Assembly: GCA_947493885.1 (NCBI GenBank)
Contig: CANLTE010000008.1
Span: 1-64,000 of the forward strand
Reading direction: 5' to 3'
Origin: an uncultured Maribacter sp.
GTDB taxonomy: Bacteria; Bacteroidota; Bacteroidia; Flavobacteriales; Flavobacteriaceae
DNA length: 64,000 bases
Below are positions 43,422-52,436 of this stretch, in pieces. Made by a program: the position numbers and the translations under genes. The notes beneath the pieces were generated by a model that was given only the letters and a program-made list of their open reading frames with translations, was not told the DNA's origin and ran no database searches. How positions within the stretch are numbered: the stretch's first letter is position 1; each line of letters starts with the position of its first letter.

Positions 43422-44180
43422 ATGAAAGATAATCCATTAGTTTCTATTATAACGCCCAATTATAATGGAGCTAAATACATCAACAAGTGTATTAATTCAG
43501 TTCTAAATCAGTCATATACTGACTGGGAATTAATAATTTGTGATGATAACTCAACGGACAATAGCTTAGACATAATCAATTCTTATAATGATAAAAGAAT
43601 TCTCGCCCCTATCCAACTGCAAAAAAATCAAGGCGCTGCAGTCGCGAGAAACCTTGCTATTGAAAAGGCTTCAGGTAATTTCATTGCTTTTTTAGATAAT
43701 GATGATTATTGGACAAACGATAAATTAATGAAGCAGATCAATTTTATGAAAAAGAATAATTATTCTTTTTCATATACTAATTATGTGCAATTTAATTCCA
43801 AAAAGAGAAAAGGTATAAATTGTAAAAACAAGGTCACTAAAAAAGATTTATTAAAAAACAATTACATCCTTACCTCAACAGTAATATATAATGCAGAGCA
43901 ATTAGGGAAAATATATATGGCTAACATTCGTAAAAGACAGGATTGGAGTCTATTCATCAATATAATTGAAAAATCAAAATACGCTTACAATTTACCCGAG
44001 GAATTGTCTTTTTACAGAAGGCATGAAGATTCCATTTCTTCGAATAAATTACAATTGTTTAAATTTAACTTTGACTTTTACAATAGTGTTTTAGGCTATA
44101 GTAAAACTTATAGCATCCTATTAATGACAAGATTTCTTTTTTACTATGTTATTAAAAAATTCAAAGAAAAATTCCTTTGA
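43422..44180 (+). CDS. Family 2 glycosyltransferase (GT-A)
   Basis: 252 aa. VSIITPNYNGAKYINKCINSVLNQSYTDWELIICDDNSTDNS is the GT2 N-terminus, and FLDNDDYW holds the DxD metal site. It would add one sugar of the repeat unit. Its last 60 bp overlap the 3' end of the convergent 464-aa gene, so neither could have been lost without affecting the other. It is the only clear GT2 in the locus. Confidence 0.92.
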   Translation: MKDNPLVSIITPNYNGAKYINKCINSVLNQSYTDWELIICDDNSTDNSLDIINSYNDKRILAPIQLQKNQGAAVARNLAIEKASGNFIAFLDNDDYWTNDKLMKQINFMKKNNYSFSYTNYVQFNSKKRKGINCKNKVTKKDLLKNNYILTSTVIYNAEQLGKIYMANIRKRQDWSLFINIIEKSKYAYNLPEELSFYRRHEDSISSNKLQLFKFNFDFYNSVLGYSKTYSILLMTRFLFYYVIKKFKEKFL

Positions 44181-45515
44181 TATCATTGGAGAAATTATAT
44201 TACCTATAGAGTTTGATATCTCATTTGGGCTGCTCTTTTTTTCTTGTAAAGACCTTAAAAGATCGTTAAGCTTAGTGCTATCACTATCAACAACGTGATT
44301 GTATTCATTATCACCAACTAAACTCTTTAAGTGTTGGCTGTATAACCCATCTATATCTATAGAAATAGTTGGTGTACCCAAAGCGATACTTTCCAAAGCG
44401 CAAGTAGAATAAATAGTTAAATGGTAATCACAATACTTCAATAATAAATAAGTATTAACATCTTCCCATTTTATAAAGTTGTTTTTAGCTTTAAATAATA
44501 CTTTATTGCTTTTTTTTCTAGGTTTATAAATAAATAAATAACTAGGAAACTTATCCACGGATTCATTTATTAAATCCAATAGCTTATTATCTGTATCTTC
44601 CAATTGACCAGTAATACAAATAACCTTATCATATTCGTTTAGATAAAAACTCATTTTTGAGCTAACTTTAAGACATTTATTAGCTTCATACAGAAAAGAA
44701 TAGCCATAGTCGAGAGTTTGAGATTTATTAACGACATTCCCCTTGGATACCACATCGTTAAAATGAGAGCCGTATCCTAAAAAAAAGTCTGGAAAAAAAA
44801 CATTACCATAATTTTTAGAAAAATTATAAGCCCTGTGTTGCTCCGTAACTATTCCGTGCTGAAGCTCCAAAACAGGTACTTTACTTTTTTTACAGGCTTT
44901 TACAAGTCCAAAATTAGAATAATAACAAACAACAAAAACCGCTTTAGGCTTTCTTACTTTAAACAAAAAAGTGTAAAATAAATATGACACATGATAACGG
45001 TGATAAATGCTTTCAATTTTATTTAAATTCATCCCCATATAGTTACCTAAAACCTCTAAACCTTCTATTTTAGGTTTTTTTGTTATTCTTATAATAAAAT
45101 ATTGAATCAAATAAATCCATGACATTCCTACAAGTAACTCTCCTTTCTGAAGGCTTTTTTTTCTCGAACGCCCTTTCGGAATTGGATTTTCAAAAAGAAC
45201 GTACTTATCAAAATAACTTAACAGTCCCGAGGTTACTCTATCAAAATAAATATTGTTAATAGCGTATCTTCTTTCAGAATTCGTAAATACCCAAATATTA
45301 GATTTGTAAATCTTGAATACAGAAAAAACATCTAAAATCAAGCTTTTTAATAACAGCCCAATTACTCCTAAAGATGTTTTTTTTAACATATCACTTTTTG
45401 AAGGATATAGAGTAATCAGATAACTCTTGACAATAGGCCAAATACAATCATCCTCATGTTTTATTTGAGAAACATCTATCTCTTTTTCAATTTTATTTAA
45501 AGAACTCAAAAACAA
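44121..45515 (-). CDS. GT-B-type transferase, candidate nonulosonic acid transferase
   Basis: 464 aa, no membrane anchor or signal peptide. The central block VPVLELQHGIVTEQHRAYNF...PDFFLGYGSHF, then VICITGQLED...FIYKPRKKS and a C-terminal LLLKYCDYHLTIYSTCALESIALGTPTISID are the GT-B/polyprenyl-phosphate and capsule-transferase pattern (the 'ST.ALE...GTPT' donor site is strong). It starts inside the BNR lipoprotein 3' end and ends overlapping the GT2 gene. It is a fair candidate to attach the CMP-activated nonulosonate, but no bacterial sialyltransferase motif (D/E-D/E-G, HP) was clearly identified. Confidence 0.68.
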   Translation of the reverse strand: MFLSSLNKIEKEIDVSQIKHEDDCIWPIVKSYLITLYPSKSDMLKKTSLGVIGLLLKSLILDVFSVFKIYKSNIWVFTNSERRYAINNIYFDRVTSGLLSYFDKYVLFENPIPKGRSRKKSLQKGELLVGMSWIYLIQYFIIRITKKPKIEGLEVLGNYMGMNLNKIESIYHRYHVSYLFYTFLFKVRKPKAVFVVCYYSNFGLVKACKKSKVPVLELQHGIVTEQHRAYNFSKNYGNVFFPDFFLGYGSHFNDVVSKGNVVNKSQTLDYGYSFLYEANKCLKVSSKMSFYLNEYDKVICITGQLEDTDNKLLDLINESVDKFPSYLFIYKPRKKSNKVLFKAKNNFIKWEDVNTYLLLKYCDYHLTIYSTCALESIALGTPTISIDIDGLYSQHLKSLVGDNEYNHVVDSDSTKLNDLLRSLQEKKSSPNEISNSIGNIISPMISKEFFFEFFNNIVKKKSCH

Positions 45516-46921
45516 CTATTATTTAATTTTTTAAAATACACTTTTGTTTTGTTAGACTTACTTACTCCTTGGGTAAATAAAAGCTTGGGAGCATAATTAT
45601 CTTCACGGCTTAAACTTGGAAGCCATGAAGGCCCATCTACGTTAAAATCTTTTGACGTAACCTTTTTCATCACTTTGTAAGAAGAATTCATCTGTATTAA
45701 TTTCAATATAGAATTTTCCTGTTCTTCTCCCCATAATTGCAACCCATTATAATGGTTTTTATTCATTGCAGTAGCAACCATATATAATTTATCTTTGTAA
45801 AAAGAAAGGGATGATGGACAATATAAATAATCCATATCTTCATCCAAATTTATTTTTTTATGTATCCATTTACCTTCCTTTTTATAGGTAAGAAATAAAC
45901 TTGATTTGTTTTTAAATTCTTTTGAATATAAAAAATGTGGGGTTCCATTAGAATCCAATGCAATATTGCTGATACCATAGTTACTTTTAACTTTATTATA
46001 GTCCCAATTTCCTGCAACAACCTTTATGTCTTTAGGATATGCTGGAGTTTGTATTTTATCAACTCCATTTATCCAAGTTAAACCTCCATCTGATGACATT
46101 AAATACCCAACAAAATAGGACCCTCCATTTCTAGAATTCGTAAATTCATATGTTTTATTTCTTGGTAAATATTCATAATTTTTAAAGGATACATGAATAT
46201 TATTTTGATTATCAGTAGCAATTGACTTATTCCATCTGGTATATCCATTTTTAACTGCTAAATTTTTAGGGTCACCTTTAACCTCACTAATTTTGGGCCA
46301 ATTTTCATAGTTAGACCTCAATAACTCCTTTCCCTTTGACCAATTTTCATTTTTGGCTTTCGAAAAAAACATTAAACTCCATGCTCCTTTAATTATTGAA
46401 TGCCTCCCTAATAAATATAGCTTATCATTACTGTCTATTGTTAACGAAGGATAAGTCATATAAGAACCTATTAAAGTCTTCCCCCCCCAAGAATCACCTC
46501 TAAAGGGTTTAGAAGATTTTCTATAAACAAAAGGGCCAAGATGTGGTCCATATACTAAATGAAGATATCCTTTACTATCTATAACAATAGAGCCTCCTCC
46601 ATGGTTATCATAGACGGTATCTATTATTTTTTCTGGCAACCACTTATCTTTAGATTTGTCAAATGTTTTAAAGACAATTAGCTCTTCATTATCTTTATGA
46701 TTTAGGTATGTAATAAAAATTTCATTTTCTGTCTCAATTATTTTGTTTGAATCTATATATGCCGTTGCTCGTGAAGAGCCGTTTTGTGAAACTAGAATAG
46801 CTTCTAGAGTTTTATTTATTTCTTCTTTTTGGCCATAACAAGAGAACAGCAGCAGCAGCAAAGGGAAGAAAAACCTTTTTTTAAAAATAAAAATACTTTT
46901 ACCTACTTTGGTTAAATTCAT
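45506..46921 (-). CDS. Sialidase-fold (BNR/Asp-box) lipoprotein
   Basis: 471 aa from ATG 46921 (longer start at 46960 overlaps the SDR gene). Signal with lipobox LLFSC (Cys28 in this start). Then a repeated beta-sheet pattern with several 'D..N.(L/I)H..Y/F' blade strands and one perfect Asp-box SSDGGLTW near residues 276-283, as in six-bladed BNR propellers. Catalytic Arg triad of sialidases could not be assigned. It could be a surface glycan-binding or cleaving lipoprotein linked to the nonulosonate polymer made by its operon, but that is inference. Confidence 0.75.
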   Translation of the reverse strand: MNLTKVGKSIFIFKKRFFFPLLLLLFSCYGQKEEINKTLEAILVSQNGSSRATAYIDSNKIIETENEIFITYLNHKDNEELIVFKTFDKSKDKWLPEKIIDTVYDNHGGGSIVIDSKGYLHLVYGPHLGPFVYRKSSKPFRGDSWGGKTLIGSYMTYPSLTIDSNDKLYLLGRHSIIKGAWSLMFFSKAKNENWSKGKELLRSNYENWPKISEVKGDPKNLAVKNGYTRWNKSIATDNQNNIHVSFKNYEYLPRNKTYEFTNSRNGGSYFVGYLMSSDGGLTWINGVDKIQTPAYPKDIKVVAGNWDYNKVKSNYGISNIALDSNGTPHFLYSKEFKNKSSLFLTYKKEGKWIHKKINLDEDMDYLYCPSSLSFYKDKLYMVATAMNKNHYNGLQLWGEEQENSILKLIQMNSSYKVMKKVTSKDFNVDGPSWLPSLSREDNYAPKLLFTQGVSKSNKTKVYFKKLNNSCF

Positions 46922-46937
46922 CCTACTATAGTTGGAT

Positions 46938-47684
46938 TTATATAGCGGTCCAACCTCCATCTATCATAAGATTGTGACCAGTAATAAAAGATGCTTCATT
47001 AGACAACAAAAATGTAATTGAAGGTGCTATTTCCTCTGGTCTTCCCAAACGCTTTAAGGGCGATTTATTCTCATACCTTTCAATAAAAGAAAAATCTTGC
47101 TGATCCTTTATTCCTCCGGGAGAGACACAATTAATGCGTATCCCATGTTTTCCATAATAGGAAGCCAAATATCTTGTAAAGTTAATAATGCCTCCTTTTA
47201 TCGCCGAATAAGCTGCTGGAGAAGTTCCTCCATATCCCTCATATATCGTAAAATCATTCCCCACAACACCATAAATAGAAGATATATTAACTATAGATCC
47301 ACTTTTTTGCTGTTTCATTACTTTTAATACTTGCTGACATATATAAAAAACACTATTCATTTGCATATCAACGTTATGCCTCCATGATTCTAATGTAACA
47401 TCTTCAAACTTATTTCCCCAATCTTTAGTTCTAGGATAGGCATTATTAACCAAACCATCAATTCTTCCAAATTTTTTGATTACAAAATCAATCAATTCTA
47501 ATATTGATTCTTGAGAAGTTATATCACAAGCATAATTGCCAGATTCAATATTCGTTTTATTACTTATATCGGCGTTAATAACAATTGCCCCATTCTCTTT
47601 CAAGTGTTCTAAAATGGGGTTTCCAATTAAACCGCTTCCACCAGTGACAATTATTACTTTGTTCTTTAATCGTTCTGCAAACAT
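46938..47684 (-). CDS. ptmA: Short-chain dehydrogenase of the nonulosonate operon (PtmA-like)
   Basis: 248 aa classical SDR. TGGSGLIGNPI nucleotide loop, NNAYPRTKDWG, SIYGVVGNDF catalytic Ser, and YSAIKGGI (YxxxK). The C-terminal FLLSNEASFITGHNLMIDGGW is typical. An SDR beside a CMP-nonulosonate synthetase is the ptmA arrangement of Campylobacter, where it is needed for legionaminic acid glycosylation. The exact reaction is uncertain. It overlaps the Gfo/Idh gene by 19 bp. Confidence 0.8.
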   Translation of the reverse strand: MFAERLKNKVIIVTGGSGLIGNPILEHLKENGAIVINADISNKTNIESGNYACDITSQESILELIDFVIKKFGRIDGLVNNAYPRTKDWGNKFEDVTLESWRHNVDMQMNSVFYICQQVLKVMKQQKSGSIVNISSIYGVVGNDFTIYEGYGGTSPAAYSAIKGGIINFTRYLASYYGKHGIRINCVSPGGIKDQQDFSFIERYENKSPLKRLGRPEEIAPSITFLLSNEASFITGHNLMIDGGWTAI

Positions 47685-48577
47685 ATTTTTAGTATTTCAT
47701 AAGCTTCATAAGCCGAGTTAAATTTTTCATTGTAAGTAAGAACTTCATTTATAAAAAATTTCAACTGATCATCATACGTGTCAATTATTGTTTTTTCTGA
47801 TTCAAAAATAATATCGTTATTACGATAAACTTTATTCTTTAATAAATCTACCAAAATTGTTTCTTCCTCTAATACTATCTCTAAAGTTCTTTTTGAATCC
47901 TTTCTAAAATAATTTAACACAATACCTACATTAAATCCTGTATAATTCAAAACATAATTAGCGTAATCAAAGGAGTTTATATTTAATGAAGACTTATTTG
48001 ACAGAATCTTAGAAACAGAGATAGGCTCTCCGAATAACCAATAAGCATAATCAATTTCATGAATCAAATCCATATGGACTCCTCCTCCTTGTTCTATATT
48101 AGCACTATATGTAGATTTATAATCTCTGCCTGGTCTCCAATCCGGTAAATACGAGCCACAATATATATTAACTTCATTAACTCTTTTATTAATGATATAA
48201 CCTTTTGTAAACCTTAAACAATCCATAAACCTAAGATTGCACGCTACATAGTTAATATTATTGTTTTCTCTAATTTTGTTAACCAAAACTCCATTGTCAA
48301 GATTAGAAATAAGTGGTTTTTCAATAAATAAAGGAATATTATAAGGAATTATATTCAATATAGTTTCCCTATGTTTAGAGGTGAGGTTAGAAATAATTGC
48401 AAAATCAATGTTTAAATCTTTTACCTCATCCAAAGAAAATATATTCTGAACTCCCATGACTTCGCTTACCTTGTCTGAAGACCTTAGTGCATATATATGT
48501 GAGTTAAATTTAATTTTTTTTAATGCTGAAATATGCTTTTGTGCTATAGATCCTAGGCCAACGATTAAGACTTTCAT
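47666..48577 (-). CDS. Gfo/Idh/MocA-family oxidoreductase
   Basis: 303 aa. N-terminal LIVGLGSIAQKHISALKK Rossmann fold, then FIEKPL (the conserved EKP block) and YRPGRDYKSTYSANIEQGGGVHMDLIHEIDYAYWLFGEP. It would oxidise or reduce a sugar using NAD(P). Its position between the cytidylyltransferase and SDR genes marks it as part of the nonulosonate module; an oxidoreductase of this kind is common there, but the reaction is not fixed. It overlaps both neighbours. Confidence 0.87.
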   Translation of the reverse strand: MKVLIVGLGSIAQKHISALKKIKFNSHIYALRSSDKVSEVMGVQNIFSLDEVKDLNIDFAIISNLTSKHRETILNIIPYNIPLFIEKPLISNLDNGVLVNKIRENNNINYVACNLRFMDCLRFTKGYIINKRVNEVNIYCGSYLPDWRPGRDYKSTYSANIEQGGGVHMDLIHEIDYAYWLFGEPISVSKILSNKSSLNINSFDYANYVLNYTGFNVGIVLNYFRKDSKRTLEIVLEEETILVDLLKNKVYRNNDIIFESEKTIIDTYDDQLKFFINEVLTYNEKFNSAYEAYEILKICLQND

Positions 48578-49290
48578 ATTTTAAAATCCAATTTATTAGC
48601 ACTAAAAAGGTATTCCATAAAATCAAAATCCAAGGACTCATCTAAATCAAAGCAAATATGATCCATAAGAAAAAACAAGCTCTTATTTGTTATTGAAGAT
48701 TTAAGTTTTTGCTCAAAAAAACTTCTTCTATAAAAATAAAATGATGCATTCATATCATATACTTTTGGGGCACTCTGTCGAGAAAAAGTATTACTCTGTT
48801 TAACTAACTTACAATAACCATCATCTTTACTTTCAACGACATTAAAATAGGGGTTTTTATGTGGCTGAGAAACTGAAAATATATTTAAGGCCTCCTTATT
48901 TTCTAAAAATATCTTTAAAGCCTCCTTTAAATCATCAATATTTCTAAGAGGCGAAGTAACATCTAAATCCAAAAGAATGTCGTATTTTTTTTCATGTCTT
49001 TTTTCTTCATACTTTAGTATGTGTTCAAGTACTTCAATTTTTCCAGCGGAATCACTCGCCAAATGTCTAGGTCTTAAATAATCCGTATATAATCCAGAAA
49101 TTTCTGCCACTTTTTTTATTTCATGACTATCCGTTGATAAACTGATATCTATGTCATATGGAAGCAAAGCAAATTCCATTGCATGTTTAATAGAATAATC
49201 TATTAAAGGTTTTCCAAATAATTTTTTAATATTTTTTTCAGGAATACCCTTAGAGCCACCTCGGGCACAAATTGTTATCAAAACATTCAT
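48574..49290 (-). CDS. legF: CMP-nonulosonate (legionaminate) cytidylyltransferase
   Basis: 238 aa. CARGGSKGIPEKNIKKLFGKPLIDYSI is the acylneuraminate cytidylyltransferase signature, and LDLDVTSPLRNIDDLKEAL continues it. It activates the nine-carbon acid with CTP to CMP-sugar, the donor for the transferase. NeuA and LegF cannot be told apart by sequence alone; the LegB/LegC context favours legionaminate. It overlaps the Gfo/Idh gene by 4 bp. Confidence 0.9.
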   Translation of the reverse strand: MNVLITICARGGSKGIPEKNIKKLFGKPLIDYSIKHAMEFALLPYDIDISLSTDSHEIKKVAEISGLYTDYLRPRHLASDSAGKIEVLEHILKYEEKRHEKKYDILLDLDVTSPLRNIDDLKEALKIFLENKEALNIFSVSQPHKNPYFNVVESKDDGYCKLVKQSNTFSRQSAPKVYDMNASFYFYRRSFFEQKLKSSITNKSLFFLMDHICFDLDESLDFDFMEYLFSANKLDFKI

Positions 49291-49292
49291 TA

Positions 49293-50339
49293 CTATAACT
49301 TAATCTTGTTTATATCTTGCTGTGCTTTTTTAAAATCTTCATGTTTTCCAACATCAAGCCAATAGCCCGTTAAAGGGTACGAGATTACTTTTAAACCTTG
49401 TTGAATAAGCTTTTCCATTAAATCTGTAGCATTAAAAAAACTATTTTTAGGTATATAATTTAATATAGAGCGTTTAATCAAATATATCCCACCGTTAGAA
49501 TAATAAGTATATGTTGGTTTTTCTTTAAAACTCATAACATTCTCATTGCTGGTCTCTAATACCGCATAAGGAATAGTAACCTGATATGGAATAGTAACTA
49601 CAGAGAAATCTGCTTTCTGTTTAATAAAATCTAAAAAGAAACTTTCATAATTTAAATTAGTAAGAATATCAGAATTTGTAACCAAAACATAATCATGTTC
49701 AAAATTTTGAATTTTTGAAACTGCCCCAATAGTTCCTAAGGGTTCGTCTTCCCAAACGTATTTTATTTTGGTATTTTTAGAACTGCCGTTACCAAAATAA
49801 CTCTCTATTTGTTCTCCTAAATATTTTACGGACACCCAAAAATCATCGATTCCATAATGAGATAATCTATCCAAATTATGTTCCATAATTGGCTTAGCTC
49901 CAACTTTTAACAATGGTTTTGGAGTAGTTTCTGTCAGAGGTCTAAGTCTAGTTCCTTTTCCTCCTGCCATTATTACAGCATCAACAGGTAAATAAGAGGA
50001 AATCTGCCTGAAATTAATCACATTTACAACCCTGTCTTCTTTATCAAGAACAGGAAGTATTTTAAAATTACTTTCTCTATATTCTATAATTTCATGAATA
50101 TTTTCCTCCCCCTTTTTTATAAACTTAGGATTCTTCTGAATAATATCATTTACTTTACTATCAATTGTAACTCCTTTTATAAGTCCTCTTCTTACATCTC
50201 CATCCGTTAAAGATCCTATTAATTTATCTTCATGGGTAACGACAAACAAAATTGCATCACTTGCCAACTCATCTAATCTTACTAATGCCTGTTTAATTGT
50301 ACTTTCCGTTAGCAACAGATGCTCTCTATAATTTCTCAT
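49293..50339 (-). CDS. ptmE: CBS-domain nucleotidyltransferase (PtmE-like guanylyltransferase)
   Basis: 348 aa. Residues ~10-115 hold two CBS motifs (VTHEDKLIGSLTDGDVRRGLI, VLDKEDRVVNVINFRQI). From ~120 a nucleotidyltransferase domain has MAGGKGTRLRPLTETTPKPLLKVGAKPIME and KHEDFKKA. The CBS-nucleotidyltransferase fusion next to neuC/neuB homologues is PtmE, which makes GDP-GlcNAc for legionaminic acid synthesis in Campylobacter. That it uses GTP here is inferred. It overlaps the 2-epimerase gene by 14 bp. Confidence 0.87.
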   Translation of the reverse strand: MRNYREHLLLTESTIKQALVRLDELASDAILFVVTHEDKLIGSLTDGDVRRGLIKGVTIDSKVNDIIQKNPKFIKKGEENIHEIIEYRESNFKILPVLDKEDRVVNVINFRQISSYLPVDAVIMAGGKGTRLRPLTETTPKPLLKVGAKPIMEHNLDRLSHYGIDDFWVSVKYLGEQIESYFGNGSSKNTKIKYVWEDEPLGTIGAVSKIQNFEHDYVLVTNSDILTNLNYESFFLDFIKQKADFSVVTIPYQVTIPYAVLETSNENVMSFKEKPTYTYYSNGGIYLIKRSILNYIPKNSFFNATDLMEKLIQQGLKVISYPLTGYWLDVGKHEDFKKAQQDINKIKL

Positions 50340-51438
50340 TGAAATCTTTGATTTTATTTATAATTATTAAAGAAGCATCTCTCTTAAAATATTTATTTTT
50401 TCCTTGATACTCATTTAGATTAATTGCTTTTAGAGTTTGATTTACAATTTCATCTGACTTAAATGGTACATTTATTATATTATTACTCTGTAATCGTCCT
50501 TTCTGTCGATTACCCACATTTATTGTATATTTCTTAAAGGATGCTGCTTCTATAATACCACTTGAAGTATTGCCAATCAATAATTTCGAATACCACATTG
50601 CTGAAAAATAATTTATCTTTCCAAAATTTTCTATTAGTACCACTCGTTTTGATAGTTTTTCTTTTAATTCATAAATTTCTTGACGATATACTGTCCCAAG
50701 AGTATCCGCATTGGGCATTGTAATAACAATATTTATATATTTAGAAACTTCAGACAATGCTCTCTTCATTTCCTTTGCATAAAACTTATTCATAGAGACG
50801 GATACCGTTTCCGGATGAAATGTAACCAAAACAAATGGTTCTTGCTTTATCTTAAAGTTATTATAAAACGTTTCCTTTTCAATAGGAACGAACCTATTTA
50901 TTTCTTCCAAACTTAACGAACCTGTTGTATACACATTTTTATTAGAACCAATAACTTCAGTAACCTTATTTGTATATTCTGAAGTAGCAGTGAAATGTAA
51001 AGACGAGGCCAAAGTAATTTGATGTCTATAAATGTTATCTATTGCTCCAAGAGTTGTCTCACCTCCATGGATATGAGCGAATTTTACACCAAAAGGAATT
51101 CCAGCCTGTACTGCAGCACTCATTTCAAATCGATCACCCAAACAAACAACTAAATCATATTTATTTTTATCCCAGAATTCCGAAAATTTCAAAATTGTTA
51201 ATCCATATGAAGAAGCAATCGCTAACTCATCATCACTGGTAAGTAATGAGCTAATTGCATGAATTTTTTCATAGTCATCTTTTATAATACTTTCTATCGT
51301 ATACCCATGAAAATTAGACAAATGTGTTCCAAAAGCAACAATTTCAAGTTCAAAAAAAGAATCCCTTTTAAGTTTATTTAAAAGAGGTAAATAAATACCA
51401 TAATCAGCTCTGGAGCTTGTTAATACTGCTGTTTTCAT
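50326..51438 (-). CDS. legG: Hydrolysing NDP-sugar 2-epimerase (NeuC/LegG-type)
   Basis: 370 aa. TSSRADYGIYLPLLNKL, VVCLGDRFEMSAAVQAGIPFGVKFAHIHGGETTLGAIDN and VTFHPETVS are the NeuC blocks, with GNTSSGIIEAASF at the C-terminal substrate site. It releases the 2-epimerised free sugar from the nucleotide, producing the substrate for the synthase. In a legionaminate pathway that is 2,4-diacetamido-2,4,6-trideoxymannose. It overlaps the synthase gene by 4 bp. Confidence 0.92.
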   Translation of the reverse strand: MKTAVLTSSRADYGIYLPLLNKLKRDSFFELEIVAFGTHLSNFHGYTIESIIKDDYEKIHAISSLLTSDDELAIASSYGLTILKFSEFWDKNKYDLVVCLGDRFEMSAAVQAGIPFGVKFAHIHGGETTLGAIDNIYRHQITLASSLHFTATSEYTNKVTEVIGSNKNVYTTGSLSLEEINRFVPIEKETFYNNFKIKQEPFVLVTFHPETVSVSMNKFYAKEMKRALSEVSKYINIVITMPNADTLGTVYRQEIYELKEKLSKRVVLIENFGKINYFSAMWYSKLLIGNTSSGIIEAASFKKYTINVGNRQKGRLQSNNIINVPFKSDEIVNQTLKAINLNEYQGKNKYFKRDASLIIINKIKDFNEKL

Positions 51439-52436
51439 ATTAAATCATCTTCTTCATAATCTTTTGTTGCTACTTTACCCAGAATTGTATCCCAGAGCAT
51501 AGGTGAAATTCCAATTCCAGGCCTTTTGACAGTTATATTTTTGTTGCTAAAGACATCCCCTTTTTTAATAGAAGTTTTCGCAATTATACTTTTACGAGCT
51601 ATTGGTTTATTTTTTTTCTCGCTATCACTAGGTTCTTTTCTTCCATGACCTAATGCCTTTTCTATATTTCTAATTGCTTTTACCATAGCCTTTAACTCCT
51701 TTGGATCCAAAGAAGCCTTGTGGTCAGGTCCCTCTAAAGTTTTATCTAAAGTAAAATGTTTTTCTATCACTTTTGCTCCTAATGCTACAGCTGCTACAGG
51801 AATCTCTATACCTAAAGTATGGTCGGAGTAACCAATTGACACATCAAAAGCTTCCTCTATGGTACTCATCGCCTTTAAATTAACGTCTTCCATAGGTGTT
51901 GGGTACTCCGTATTACAATGCAGAACTGTGATATCCGATTTACTAGTTCCTGCACCTAGTATTGCTAGAATAGCTTCCTCAACCTCTTTAAGGTTCGCCA
52001 TTCCTGTGGAAATAATAACCGGTTTACCCAAACTTCCAATTTTTCTTAAATATGGTAAATTGGTGATTTCTCCAGAAGGAACTTTAAACAATGCTATATT
52101 TAATTCATTAAGAAAATCTATACTTTCTAAATCAAAACCTGTAGATAAAAACTTGATACCTTTTAAATTACTATATTTTATTAATTCAAGATGCATTTCT
52201 CTACTAAGCTCTAACCTTTGAAGCATAGCTAACTGAGATTCTGACGAATTCCCTGTGTTTTTCTTTTGATATGAAGCTTTTTCGGCATTTTTACTTACCA
52301 ACTTTTTTGAATTAAAAGTCTGAAATTTAACATAATCCACATTGGCGTCTGCTGCTGCTGCAATTAATTTTTTTGCTAAATTAATATCTCCGTTATGGTT
52401 AACTCCAGCCTCTGCAATAATTAAAGTTTTTTTCAT
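51435..52436 (-). CDS. legI: Nonulosonic acid synthase (NeuB/LegI-type)
   Basis: 333 aa. EAGVNHNGDINLAKKLI...VKFQTF at the N-terminus and GYSDHTLGIEIPVAAVALGAKVIEKHFTLDK give the TIM-barrel NeuB core. Residues ~275-333 are a SAF (antifreeze-like) domain. It condenses the hexosamine with phosphoenolpyruvate to make the nine-carbon acid. The sequence does not separate sialate from legionaminate or pseudaminate synthase; the neighbours do. Confidence 0.93.
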   Translation of the reverse strand: MKKTLIIAEAGVNHNGDINLAKKLIAAAADANVDYVKFQTFNSKKLVSKNAEKASYQKKNTGNSSESQLAMLQRLELSREMHLELIKYSNLKGIKFLSTGFDLESIDFLNELNIALFKVPSGEITNLPYLRKIGSLGKPVIISTGMANLKEVEEAILAILGAGTSKSDITVLHCNTEYPTPMEDVNLKAMSTIEEAFDVSIGYSDHTLGIEIPVAAVALGAKVIEKHFTLDKTLEGPDHKASLDPKELKAMVKAIRNIEKALGHGRKEPSDSEKKNKPIARKSIIAKTSIKKGDVFSNKNITVKRPGIGISPMLWDTILGKVATKDYEEDDLI

